Below, in pieces: positions 1-7,174 of a stretch of 10,556 nt of DNA. A program made the translations under genes and the position numbers. Under the pieces are notes generated by a model. The model was not told the origin of the DNA. It was given only the letters and a program-made list of their open reading frames with translations, and searched no databases. Positions within the stretch are counted from its first letter, which is position 1. Each line of letters begins with the position of its first letter. Source of the DNA: Armatimonadota bacterium. GTDB lineage: Bacteria; Armatimonadota; UBA5829. The DNA is taken from contig JAMCYN010000104.1 of assembly GCA_023474015.1 (NCBI GenBank), positions 1 through 10,556 of the forward strand, given 5' to 3'.

Positions 1-190
1 CCAGGCACGTGAACAACCCGAATAGTATTGTGCCGACAACCAGTGCGCGAACGGACCTGGTCATCAGTGAGGTTCTCAGCACAATCGCCAACGCCGCAAG
101 TAGTATCACGAATATCCAATTACACAGTCTTGGAAAAACCATGCGAGGACTGTGGGTTTCGGAGGGTTGTTCAATGATAACGTCTTCCAT
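1..190 (-). CDS. Membrane protein, N-terminal fragment cut by the window edge
   Basis: An open frame starts at an ATG whose first base is 190 and stays open to base 1, giving 63 codons of an unfinished protein. It begins with a polar stretch of about 24 residues (MEDVIIEQPSETHSPR), followed by a hydrophobic helix (WIFVILLAALAIVL), a short basic loop (RTSLMTRSVR) and a second hydrophobic helix (LVVGTILFGLFTCL). Two closely spaced helices argue against a Wzz-type chain-length protein, which has one N-terminal helix and then a large periplasmic domain. A polytopic protein such as a polymerase, ligase or transporter is possible, but the family is not recognisable. The start could also be a TTG one codon earlier, at 193, placing a GGAAGG sequence 11 bases upstream. 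The gene follows the SLBB exporter gene after 85 bases and may share its transcript. Confidence 0.55.
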   Translation of the reverse strand, partial: MEDVIIEQPSETHSPRMVFPRLCNWIFVILLAALAIVLRTSLMTRSVRALVVGTILFGLFTCL

Positions 191-275
191 CAATCACTTT
201 ACGACCTTCCGTCGCCTATTGTTCCAATCAAGCAAGCATGACGAGACGAGAAAACAGACTGAAACCGCGATTCTC

Positions 276-3200
276 TTAGAACCTCGTCAGAACGAACACC
301 GAGCTCAGCACGTCGGATACCACCTTGGTGACGTTACCAACCCTCTCCCATTTCTTAGCGATATCGATCAGACCCGTGGTGGGAACCACGATAATGTCGC
401 CGGGCAGGACACTTTTCACGCGCTTCTGCGGAAGAGCATCGCCATTGGTCCTCACGACGACCACATCGCCGCGCGATGCTTCCTGCGAGTACCCGCCGGA
501 CCGTTCGATGTAGTATTGGGCGCTCTTGCCAGGACCGGCGGCGAATGAGTGCGGATGCAGTACGGCTCCGATGACGGTCACCACATTCACCAGTTTTGGC
601 ACAAGTATCCGGTCGCCATCGCGAAGGGCCAAGTTGTCGGGCGCGTCGGGGTCCTTGAGAGCATTTCCAAGGTTCACGGATATCCTTGAGGAGTCTTTGG
701 CCAACTGCTCAACTCCGCGCTCTATTTTAAGGTTCAACTTAGAATAAGGCGAGTCCTGGATCTCGTCATCAGGAAGTGGAGCGCCCATGGCGCTGATCTG
801 CTGCTCTCTCTGCTTTTCCCGCTCTATCCGGCGGAGTATCTCTTCCGCGGTCTGGGCGGACTTTTGGTCGGCAAACTGCGCATTTCCCCCATCTTCGGTA
901 GCCCCGGAGGTTTTCATCGTCCCCGCCGTCTCTTCGGTCCCCTGTGTCTCGCCTTCCTTTGCGTTATTGCTGGTTGTTCCGGCACTAGTCGTGACGGACT
1001 TGGTTCCGTTGGTCGCATCCGATTCAGTCACCTCGACAACCTGCGTGGGCTTAGAAAGCTCAGCGGCGGACTTGCTTCCGGACTGCATGAAAATAGATGG
1101 CAGTGTCACACCCGACTTCGCAAGTTGAGTCAGAAACTGCTTGTCCGCAAAGATACGTGACTTGGCAAGTATGGCGTCGGAGTCCAGTTCCTGCTGCGGC
1201 TTCTCGACACTGCTCCTGCGCCTTAGGAATATCAGCCCGTTGGTGTCGGCCACGCCGGTAAGCCCGCCTGCCCGCGCGATCACATCGGAAAGCTTCTCGT
1301 CCTGGTTCGTCAGTACATACGGCCCCGGATGCTCAACCTCTCCTGTCAGATAAACCACCTCCGGGGCGCGCAGTCGCGGGTTGATTGCCGTGACCGTGAC
1401 GACATCACTGTCCTGCAACACAGGGTCATTCTCAGGGGATTTGTCAAGCTCGGCAAGGTTGATGTGGCTGATCGCGCTGCAGCCGGATCCGACGCAGTGC
1501 GCTACTTCAGCGTTACCGCTAGCCTCGGGCAGAAGCCCACCAGCGGCGAAGAGCAGATCGCTAATGCGCATGCCCTCGGACCGAACGAATGTGCCGGGCC
1601 TCTGTACTGCGCCCTCGATTCGCACATTCCGATCTCGCCAATTCACTTCATCGCAAGTGTAAACCGTAATTTGATCGCGGTCGTGCAGCTCGACATTAGC
1701 GGATGGATCACCGTTAAGAGCGGATTGCAGGTCGACCCTGACAAGCGTGGTCTTCTCGTTGTCCCCAAGACGCAATAAGTCCGCGCGCTCGAGGTAGGCC
1801 TGCGGCAGCACTCCACCCGCCGCCGCCACTGCGTCGCTGACGCGCATATGCCCGGCTCTCTTGTAGACCCCAGGCCGCACCAGTGCGCCGCTGACGGTCA
1901 CGAGCTTCGGCCTGAACACGACCTGCTCAGGCTCATAGACGAAGACACGATCAAGCTTGGTAAGTTTGATATTACTCGTGGTATCGCCCTGCAAGGCCTT
2001 GTCGAGGTTGATAGAGATGATCTCGGTTCCTTTCATAGGATCGAGCCGAAGGATATCGGCGCGGCCTCCGTAGATCTCCTTACCCACTGCAAACCCCTGC
2101 GCCATCTTCACCAAATCCGTGACCTTCAGGCCATCCTGGAAGCCATACAGACCGGGAGCCTTGACCGGGCCCTCGATACTGACCTGATTCGTCCTGTCGG
2201 GACGGACGCTGATGACCGTTATTTGGTCTCCAGGCTTGAGAGGGAAACCGGACTTGCCGTCGCCGCCATTTATAGGCTCACTCAGAAGCACTTTATACTG
2301 GTTGTCCTCAATGCGCTCGACCTGCACTGCCTGGAGATAACCGCTCGGTTTGGATTGACCGGCCACATTCAATATCGCGCCCAGATTGGTCGGGAAGGTC
2401 GGCTCGTAGCGTCCCGGCCTTACGACCTCGCCGCCCACCGTCACCGTGGGACCCACCGACGGTACGAATATCAGGTCGCCGTCCTGCAGTGGGAGGTCCT
2501 GCTTTTTGTTACCGCGCAGAAGGAAATCATAAAGGTCGATGGTGCGCTTGGGCTCAGCATCTCGGGCAAGCTCTATATGTCGGAATGTGCCGGACTTGGT
2601 CGGCCCACCCGCCTGCACGAGCGCATCGAGTACCGTCGCAGTGCCGCGCAGTATGTATGTTCCAGGTCTTGCCACATCGCCGGAAACCTGCACCTGGATG
2701 GTGGACATTGCCGCCACCGTTACCTGCGCGTGGAGCTGCTTGAACTTGGAGCTGATTTTCTGTTCCAGAATGTTCTCGATCTGAGAGGTCGTCTTTCCGC
2801 CCGCCGAAATGCGACCCGCGCCAGGAACCAATATCGTGCCGGTATTGTCCACAATTAGCACATACTCATCCTGTGCGCCAAGGTTGCTAAGCACTATGAC
2901 ACGCACCTTGTCGCCCGAGCGGACTTTGTAGTTCTGTGGAGCCGGGCGAAGATCGGAGTCAGCGACCGGCGGCGCGCTCTTGAAAAAATCCATGCCGAAC
3001 ACGTTGCGTCCATTGTCCCAGCGCTGGTTCATAATCTCCATCGCTATCCGAAGTTGGAACAAGCGGTCCTGCAGGTCCTGCCACTGGATCTGCGCCAGGG
3101 TCGAGGTGTCCAGCGAAGAAACGCGCTTCAGCTCGTCATCGGTGAGCGTTAACTGGCGATTGATCTGATCCAACTCGTCCTGAGGAGGGGGGGCGGTCTC

Positions 3201-3494
3201 TCGGCGTATTGCCTTGATGCGCTTATCTAAGTTGATGATGACCTGGTTTACATTGATCAGACGCCGTTGGAACTCTTCCTCCAGCTTCATCTGCTGCTCC
3301 GCCTGCGTGGGCTCCGGAGCAGCTCCATTGACTTCTTTGCTATCTCGGGAGCGAGCCTGCTGATCGGACTGCTTATGTTCCACCCGCGCGGCGGCGGGTT
3401 CATCCTTTTGCCAGCCTGGTGTGTCCGCTGCCGTGGCAGCCGTGGAAAGGTTAACAAGTAGGGCGAGTGGAATGAGAATCGTGCTGAGTTTCAT
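276..3494 (-). CDS. Large Wza-like polysaccharide export protein with seven SLBB repeats
   Basis: This 1072-residue protein belongs to the polysaccharide biosynthesis/export family, which builds the periplasmic and outer-membrane channel for exopolysaccharide or capsule. A signal peptide is visible at residues 1-22 (hydrophobic ILIPLALLVNL, then an A-T-A cleavage site). It has no lipobox cysteine, unlike E. coli Wza. Residues 60-170 are charged and helical. The export domain begins near 187 (NYKVRSGDKVRV). Seven SLBB-like repeats follow, each opened by a V-x-G-x-V-x-x-P-G-x-Y type motif, at about 267, 350, 437, 531, 624, 713 and 972. The sixth is split by an insert at about 760-935 containing a Thr/Ser-rich linker (820-870) and a charged helix (880-900), and closes at NLALRDGDRILVP. 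Wza itself is about 380 residues with two SLBB domains, so this protein is much extended. Ligand and polymer are unknown. A perfect sigma-70 promoter lies 75 bases upstream. Confidence 0.92.
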   Translation of the reverse strand: MKLSTILIPLALLVNLSTAATAADTPGWQKDEPAAARVEHKQSDQQARSRDSKEVNGAAPEPTQAEQQMKLEEEFQRRLINVNQVIINLDKRIKAIRRETAPPPQDELDQINRQLTLTDDELKRVSSLDTSTLAQIQWQDLQDRLFQLRIAMEIMNQRWDNGRNVFGMDFFKSAPPVADSDLRPAPQNYKVRSGDKVRVIVLSNLGAQDEYVLIVDNTGTILVPGAGRISAGGKTTSQIENILEQKISSKFKQLHAQVTVAAMSTIQVQVSGDVARPGTYILRGTATVLDALVQAGGPTKSGTFRHIELARDAEPKRTIDLYDFLLRGNKKQDLPLQDGDLIFVPSVGPTVTVGGEVVRPGRYEPTFPTNLGAILNVAGQSKPSGYLQAVQVERIEDNQYKVLLSEPINGGDGKSGFPLKPGDQITVISVRPDRTNQVSIEGPVKAPGLYGFQDGLKVTDLVKMAQGFAVGKEIYGGRADILRLDPMKGTEIISINLDKALQGDTTSNIKLTKLDRVFVYEPEQVVFRPKLVTVSGALVRPGVYKRAGHMRVSDAVAAAGGVLPQAYLERADLLRLGDNEKTTLVRVDLQSALNGDPSANVELHDRDQITVYTCDEVNWRDRNVRIEGAVQRPGTFVRSEGMRISDLLFAAGGLLPEASGNAEVAHCVGSGCSAISHINLAELDKSPENDPVLQDSDVVTVTAINPRLRAPEVVYLTGEVEHPGPYVLTNQDEKLSDVIARAGGLTGVADTNGLIFLRRRSSVEKPQQELDSDAILAKSRIFADKQFLTQLAKSGVTLPSIFMQSGSKSAAELSKPTQVVEVTESDATNGTKSVTTSAGTTSNNAKEGETQGTEETAGTMKTSGATEDGGNAQFADQKSAQTAEEILRRIEREKQREQQISAMGAPLPDDEIQDSPYSKLNLKIERGVEQLAKDSSRISVNLGNALKDPDAPDNLALRDGDRILVPKLVNVVTVIGAVLHPHSFAAGPGKSAQYYIERSGGYSQEASRGDVVVVRTNGDALPQKRVKSVLPGDIIVVPTTGLIDIAKKWERVGNVTKVVSDVLSSVFVLTRF

Positions 3495-3568
3495 AGTCTT
3501 TCGATCACCAATACGAAGAATATTCTGTCTGGCCGCCTTAGGCGCGGAGTACGTTTCGACTGTGCAAA

Positions 3569-3597
3569 ATTATAGGCGCGAGGCTGCTTAATGTCAA
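3569..3597 (-). promoter_or_regulatory. Consensus sigma-70 promoter of the SLBB exporter gene
   Basis: Read on the minus strand, TTGACA (3597-3592) is followed by exactly 17 bases and TATAAT (3574-3569). Both hexamers match the sigma-70 consensus at every position and the spacer is optimal. The start of transcription would fall near 3562, giving a leader of about 67 bases before the ATG at 3494. The promoter lies well downstream of the glycosidase stop codon, so the exporter is probably transcribed independently of the deacetylase-transferase-glycosidase unit. Confidence 0.8.
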
Positions 3598-3646
3598 GGA
3601 AGAGCTACGGCGGTGTCAGGGCAATCGCACTAAAATGAAAGCAGCC

Positions 3647-3812
3647 CCCCGGCTATGCTGCGGGAACGGCTACTTGCACAAACCTATAGATTCTGCACGG
3701 TCGAAAGTTCCCGCAGCACGCACTGACGTAAGGCTGTACGAGCTGCGGGAACTCACGTCTGTTGCAATTTGATCACTCCGTGGACCCCGTCGTTCCCGTA
3801 GCATATCCGGGG
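3647..3812. repeat. 166-bp nested inverted repeat with four copies of GCTGCGGGAAC
   Basis: The core GCTGCGGGAAC occurs four times in alternating orientation: forward at 3657-3667, reversed at 3707-3717, forward at 3742-3752, and reversed with one mismatch at 3792-3802. The outer arms, 3647-3668 and 3791-3812, are complementary at 20 of 22 positions. The inner arms, 3706-3717 and 3742-3753, are complementary at all 12. Both pairs share the same symmetry axis near 3729.5, so the block is one large imperfect palindrome rather than scattered motifs. No clear target-site duplication flanks it and it encodes nothing. It could be a MITE or BIME-like repeat, a cruciform or RNA structure, or an operator array upstream of the exporter promoter. 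Confidence 0.75.
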
Positions 3813-3824
3813 TTCACACAACAT

Positions 3825-5018
3825 TTATACGTGCGTAGGCCCTGACGGCGGCGTATTGTGCAGAAGCTGAGTCTCGTTTGACTCGAGTGTGCCGAACACC
3901 GGCTCGCGGCCGTCTTTCACGCAGCAGTAGCCATATACATACATTCCCGCCGACCAGCATTGGTCCGTGGCTCCCCTGGGCTCCCCGGTGATGCCGTGAA
4001 ACCACTCATTGAACTCCCACTCGTGGTCGCGGCCCTCGCGGTTGGTCAGCGCCAGTCTGTGGAGGACATCCTTTGCCTGATCGAGGCGCCTCGCCCTCAC
4101 AAGCGCCGCCACGTAGAGTCCACCGACCCAAGGCCACGACCCACCATTGTGATACTGGTCGGGCATGTTCAGCTCGTGCTCGGTCCGATAGTACTCGCGC
4201 CAATCCTTGTCTCCGGGTTGTATTGGCGGATGCATCGTGCGTATCGGACGAGGTTCATACAGATGGTGACGGTCTATGTAGTCGAAAATGGTCGACGCCT
4301 GCTCGTCATCCGCAAGCCCGAACGCGACCGCGAAAAGGTTGGCGGCAGTGTCGAACCAGTCACCGTGCTCCTGTTTCCACGCGTAAGGCCTGAAGTAACC
4401 AAGCTCGGCGTTCCAAAGATAACCGTTGATGCCCTCCCGGACAAGGTGGGCTCGCTTGATATCTCCGTGAAGCTCCAATGCGGCGAAGTAGAGAACATTG
4501 GTATAAAGGACATGGCCGCGATTGTCTATGATGTCCATCCAGTCGGTGGCCTCTTGCTGCTCGATCAGGCCGTCCTCGTGAGCGTCCTGATACGACAGCC
4601 AGGCCATTGCCTGGTTTGCGGCTTCGTGGAATTCTGGGCGCTTGCCTATCAACTGCTCGGCGTAGGCAAGTGTAAGTACGAACCAGAGGGATGCGTCCGC
4701 CGCTCCGAAAGCGATCAACCTCGGCCTGGACGGAACGAATGTGTCCACGCAGTTTGGAATCTGCCCGCTGGTCGCTTGCCTGTCCATCAGCGTGTCCATT
4801 GTTTTGAGCCACTGCTGCGCGTAGCGGTCCTCGCCGGAGACCAACCCGCCAAGCGACGAAATCAGAGCATCGCGCGCGTAGATAGCGTTGTAGTAGGTTG
4901 GCGACGCGAAGAGGCCGTTGGGCGTCGAGCACTTGTCGAGGACGGTCTTGGCCTTGTTAAACGCCTCTTCTATGAGCACGGCTTTCTCATCCACTTTCTT
5001 GAGATTGCTTTTTGGCAT
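3825..5018 (-). CDS. GH100-like (alpha/alpha)6-barrel glycoside hydrolase
   Basis: The 397-residue protein has no signal peptide or membrane segment and should be cytoplasmic. Its pattern fits an (alpha/alpha)6 barrel related to GH100 neutral/alkaline invertases: DWMD at 159-162 followed by GHVLYTNVLYFAAL, YHNGGSWPW at 289-297, and NEWFHG at 337-342 followed by a WSAGMYVYGY helix. By analogy with the GH100 acid and base, D162 and E338 are candidate catalytic residues; this is inferred from motif position, not shown. The substrate could be sucrose or another glucoside. A glycogen-debranching amylo-1,6-glucosidase or a glucosylglycerate-type hydrolase are the main alternatives. The start codon lies three bases after the transferase stop, and its ribosome site GGAGG lies in the last codons of that gene, so translation is probably coupled. 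Confidence 0.75.
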   Translation of the reverse strand: MPKSNLKKVDEKAVLIEEAFNKAKTVLDKCSTPNGLFASPTYYNAIYARDALISSLGGLVSGEDRYAQQWLKTMDTLMDRQATSGQIPNCVDTFVPSRPRLIAFGAADASLWFVLTLAYAEQLIGKRPEFHEAANQAMAWLSYQDAHEDGLIEQQEATDWMDIIDNRGHVLYTNVLYFAALELHGDIKRAHLVREGINGYLWNAELGYFRPYAWKQEHGDWFDTAANLFAVAFGLADDEQASTIFDYIDRHHLYEPRPIRTMHPPIQPGDKDWREYYRTEHELNMPDQYHNGGSWPWVGGLYVAALVRARRLDQAKDVLHRLALTNREGRDHEWEFNEWFHGITGEPRGATDQCWSAGMYVYGYCCVKDGREPVFGTLESNETQLLHNTPPSGPTHV

Positions 5019-5021
5019 CAG

Positions 5022-6185
5022 CTATCCTCCCGCGGAGACAGCGGCGTGGGTCATGATCCGCTCATTTATGAGGCGGACTACATTCTCAGCCATTTGACGA
5101 TAATGGAAACACTCCAGCACGTGGAGCCGCGCGGTGGCGCCCATGCGCAGGGCAAGGTTGTCGTCCGTGAGGAGTTGCAGCCCGTAGTCGACCAGGTCAT
5201 CTACGTCGGCGCGCAGCGCAACTACTTTGGGCTCATCGAATCGCACCTCGAATTCCTCGCTGTAGCCCTGCGCCGGACCGACCTCACACTCGGTGAGGGA
5301 AATCCATCTTGCCACGCGCGCGAGGAAACCGGTCTTGCCGTGCACAACCGTTTCCTTTATTCCCATCGCATCCACGCTCAGAACGGGCTTCCCGCAGGCC
5401 TGGGCCTCGACGTGCGGCATGCCGAAGCCTTCCAGGCGGCTTGGCCCCGCGTAGATATCGCAGGCGTTGTAGAGATAGGGCATGTATTCGCGCGAGAGCA
5501 CGCCGTCAACATACTCGACCTTGTCCCGAATGCCCAGTTCCTCGGCCAAAGCCATATCCAGCCGATTTTGACGGTCCGTGCGCCCCTGTTTCCAAACCTT
5601 GCACACGTACCGCCAGTTGGAGTACTGCTTGTTTATCTTCGCAAGCGCCATCATCATTTCGCGGCTTCCCTTGCTTGCCCCGTCGCCGCCGATTGTGAGG
5701 ATCAGCTTCTCGTCATCGGCCACGCCCAACGACTCGCGGACCGCGCGCACCTTCGGGTCGTTTCTGGGTATGGGCTTGAATGATTCGGTGTCGCAGCCGA
5801 TGGGCTGAACCACCATTCGGTCGGGCGAGACCCCATCGCGAACATAAGCCTCCTTAACCCAACCACTGGTCGTGAGGATAAGCCGGAGCGAGTTCAGCTC
5901 GTCCTGGTAATTGGCCACCCACCCGTCTGCCACAAGCCACGGAATGGGCTCCACACCGAACTTGCGTGGATGGAGAACCAGCTCCGGGAGCTGGCCCCAG
6001 TAGCCGACGCCTATTGCCACATCTGGCTTGAAGCATCGATACAACCACTGTTTCTCGAGGTCCCCCGCGAGGTGGACCGGTGCACACTCCACGCCGATTT
6101 CCTGAAGTCCCCTATAGAGAAGCGCGCCCTGCGTCGCCAGGCCCGCCGGCGGAGATGGATACTCATACATCATCAGTATTCGCAA
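5022..6185 (-). CDS. GT4-family glycosyltransferase (GT-B fold)
   Basis: The 387-residue protein is a retaining GT-B glycosyltransferase that would move a sugar from a nucleotide donor to an unknown acceptor in the cytoplasm. The N-terminal Rossmann half starts MRILMMYEYPSPPAGLATQG. The donor-binding half shows GGDGASKG at 166-173 and the family's E-x7-E motif, E252 and E260, within PSRLEGFGMPHVEAQACG. Length is normal for GT4. The start is a TTG; it is supported by a GAGGG ribosome site eight bases upstream, and the nearby ATG is out of frame and closes after nine codons. The gene begins 16 bases after the deacetylase stop and ends three bases before the glycosidase start, so all three are probably one transcript. 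The pairing with a PIG-L enzyme recalls MshA/MshB and BshA/BshB, but the N-terminus does not resemble BshA. Confidence 0.88.
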   Translation of the reverse strand: MRILMMYEYPSPPAGLATQGALLYRGLQEIGVECAPVHLAGDLEKQWLYRCFKPDVAIGVGYWGQLPELVLHPRKFGVEPIPWLVADGWVANYQDELNSLRLILTTSGWVKEAYVRDGVSPDRMVVQPIGCDTESFKPIPRNDPKVRAVRESLGVADDEKLILTIGGDGASKGSREMMMALAKINKQYSNWRYVCKVWKQGRTDRQNRLDMALAEELGIRDKVEYVDGVLSREYMPYLYNACDIYAGPSRLEGFGMPHVEAQACGKPVLSVDAMGIKETVVHGKTGFLARVARWISLTECEVGPAQGYSEEFEVRFDEPKVVALRADVDDLVDYGLQLLTDDNLALRMGATARLHVLECFHYRQMAENVVRLINERIMTHAAVSAGG

Positions 6186-6201
6186 TTTTCATCCCTCGCT
6201 A

Positions 6202-6828
6202 TCAATCCAAGCTTTGGATCAGAGTTTGAAGCCGGCCAATATCGAGCGTATTGCGGTGAACCCGAAAAGCTTCCACGGGGCCGGAGGCGTTGAGTTCAAA
6301 GCTGTCCGGGCTAAAACCATAGATATCGCGGACAATCTTGCGTTTCTTATCATACTCCTCATCGAGCAACTTGACCAGGATATCGGCGTCGGCCGCCGGC
6401 TGGGGCCGACTTTTTCCGCCGAGGTCATCGTAAGCAAAGAAGAGCAGCTCGCCAGTGATATCTCCCGAATCGACCATATTCTGCACAGCCCGGTGGGCCT
6501 GCTCGTGGCGCTCGTGGCGCGTGTATTCGCCTTTTTCGCCGTGCGTGAAGATGAGATCGGGCACATCGGGCGCGAGGGCGGAGACTCGTTGGTTGATTTC
6601 GTGGAGGTCAGAGGAGAGGGGCGCGAGCACCGGGCTGTCGTCCAGGTTGGAGATGGATGCCCTCGCTCCAAGCTCCGCCGCCGCCCGATAAAAGCGCGGC
6701 GCTCGGTCGACATCATTTGCCCTGCAGAGACTGACTATGCGCCAGTCCCACTTGGGATGTCTAAGAATCAATCCGCCCATCCAGATGATCTCATCGTCGG
6801 GGTGGGCAACCACGATCAGGCACTTCAC
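6202..6828 (-). CDS. PIG-L/LmbE-family zinc-dependent deacetylase
   Basis: This 208-residue protein belongs to the PIG-L family, which removes N-acetyl groups from GlcNAc-type sugars or related metabolites (GlcNAc-phosphatidylinositol, the MshB and BshB substrates). The AHPDDE motif is at residues 8-13, giving zinc ligands H9 and D12 and the likely general base D11. The second motif, RHERHEQAH at 104-112, keeps the H-x2-H-x3-H pattern, with H112 as the expected third zinc ligand. All catalytic elements look intact and there is no signal peptide. The start is a GTG with GGAG eight bases upstream. It is the first gene of the unit with the transferase and the glycosidase, which suggests that the transferred sugar is an N-acetyl hexosamine later deacetylated; that order is inference. 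Confidence 0.9.
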   Translation of the reverse strand: MKCLIVVAHPDDEIIWMGGLILRHPKWDWRIVSLCRANDVDRAPRFYRAAAELGARASISNLDDSPVLAPLSSDLHEINQRVSALAPDVPDLIFTHGEKGEYTRHERHEQAHRAVQNMVDSGDITGELLFFAYDDLGGKSRPQPAADADILVKLLDEEYDKKRKIVRDIYGFSPDSFELNASGPVEAFRVHRNTLDIGRLQTLIQSLD

Positions 6829-6917
6829 ACTTCTCGCTCCTCAATAGCAGCCAGACCCATCAGTTTCCTTCTACCCAAATATGACGAACATAACCTGGCA
6901 ATGCGACACAAAAGGAG

Positions 6918-6944
6918 TAACTGCTCACTCTTGCTGAGCACTAA
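6918..6944. promoter_or_regulatory. Degenerate CIRCE-like inverted repeat
   Basis: TAACTGCTC, nine bases, then GAGCACTAA. The half-sites are complementary at 7 of 9 positions and have exactly the 9-base spacing of CIRCE (TTAGCACTC-N9-GAGTGCTAA), the operator of HrcA. Compared with the consensus on the minus strand, the left half matches 7 of 9 and the right half 5 of 9. It lies just downstream of hrcA and upstream of the deacetylase gene. The match is weak; it may be only a chance hairpin. Confidence 0.25.
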
Positions 6945-6955
6945 AGGACAACCCA

Positions 6956-7038
6956 GCATCCTGAGCTTTGTCGAAGGACGCAGTCAAGTTTCATCACTCG
7001 TCACCTCGCAGGCGCATGCTTCGACAGGCTCAGCATGC
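6956..7038. repeat. Inverted pair of short palindromic repeats (CTGAGC..GTCGAAG type)
   Basis: Copy one, at 6956-6981, reads GCATCCTGAGC then TTTGTCGAAGGACGC. Copy two, at 7014-7038, is its near match in the opposite orientation (GCATGCTTCGAC then AGGCTCAGCATGC). Each copy is itself a small hairpin with a 7-bp stem (one mismatch in copy one, perfect GCATGCT/AGCATGC in copy two), and together they form a larger stem enclosing about 32 bases. The core resembles CTGAGCTTGTCGAAG, which I recall as a common dispersed intergenic repeat in unrelated bacteria; no search was possible. It probably is not specific to the neighbouring genes. Confidence 0.7.
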
Positions 7039-7174
7039 TCACGTTGTACATATCATCTGTGAGCTGTTACCAAAAAGAGAATATACGCCAGTAATCCACT
7101 GCTCATGATTATAGACGACAGTTACCTGTTTCAGGAGGTGAATATGGGGATATTTGTAAGTGCGGACCTGTTTC

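Larger units (their letters stand above)
3495..3824. other. 330-bp spacer between glycosidase and exporter genes
   Basis: No gene is visible here on either strand. The right half is a nested palindrome (3647-3812), and the left part carries the exporter promoter (3569-3597). The predicted 5' leader of the exporter transcript, about 67 bases, contains two small palindromes: CGCCTTAGGCG at 3534-3544 and AGAATATTCT at 3517-3526. They could be operator or leader elements, but nothing identifies a binder. No hairpin with a T-run marks a terminator for the upstream glycosidase gene. Confidence 0.6.
6829..7174. other. 346-bp spacer between hrcA and the PIG-L gene
   Basis: No convincing gene is present. 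The spacer holds a pair of short palindromic repeats (6956-6981 and 7014-7038) and a CIRCE-geometry inverted repeat (6918-6944). A minus-strand TATAAT at 7113-7108 is a possible -10 for the deacetylase unit, but no -35 resembling TTGACA lies at the right distance. On the plus strand, AGGAGGTG at 7133-7140 precedes a 14-codon frame (7144-7188) that overlaps the hrcA 3' end. No T-rich terminator hairpin was seen for hrcA. Confidence 0.55.

Noticed and set aside
1848..2858. A 336-codon plus-strand frame
   Set aside because: It is antisense to the SLBB repeats of the exporter and has no family pattern of its own.
3960..5783. A 607-codon open frame on the plus strand
   Set aside because: It lies wholly opposite the glycosidase and transferase genes, has no recognisable motif or ribosome site, and its openness follows from the codon bias of the real genes.
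5022..6828. Bacillithiol genes bshA and bshB
   Set aside because: The transferase N-terminus does not resemble BshA, and no bshC is present; only the general enzyme pairing is shared.
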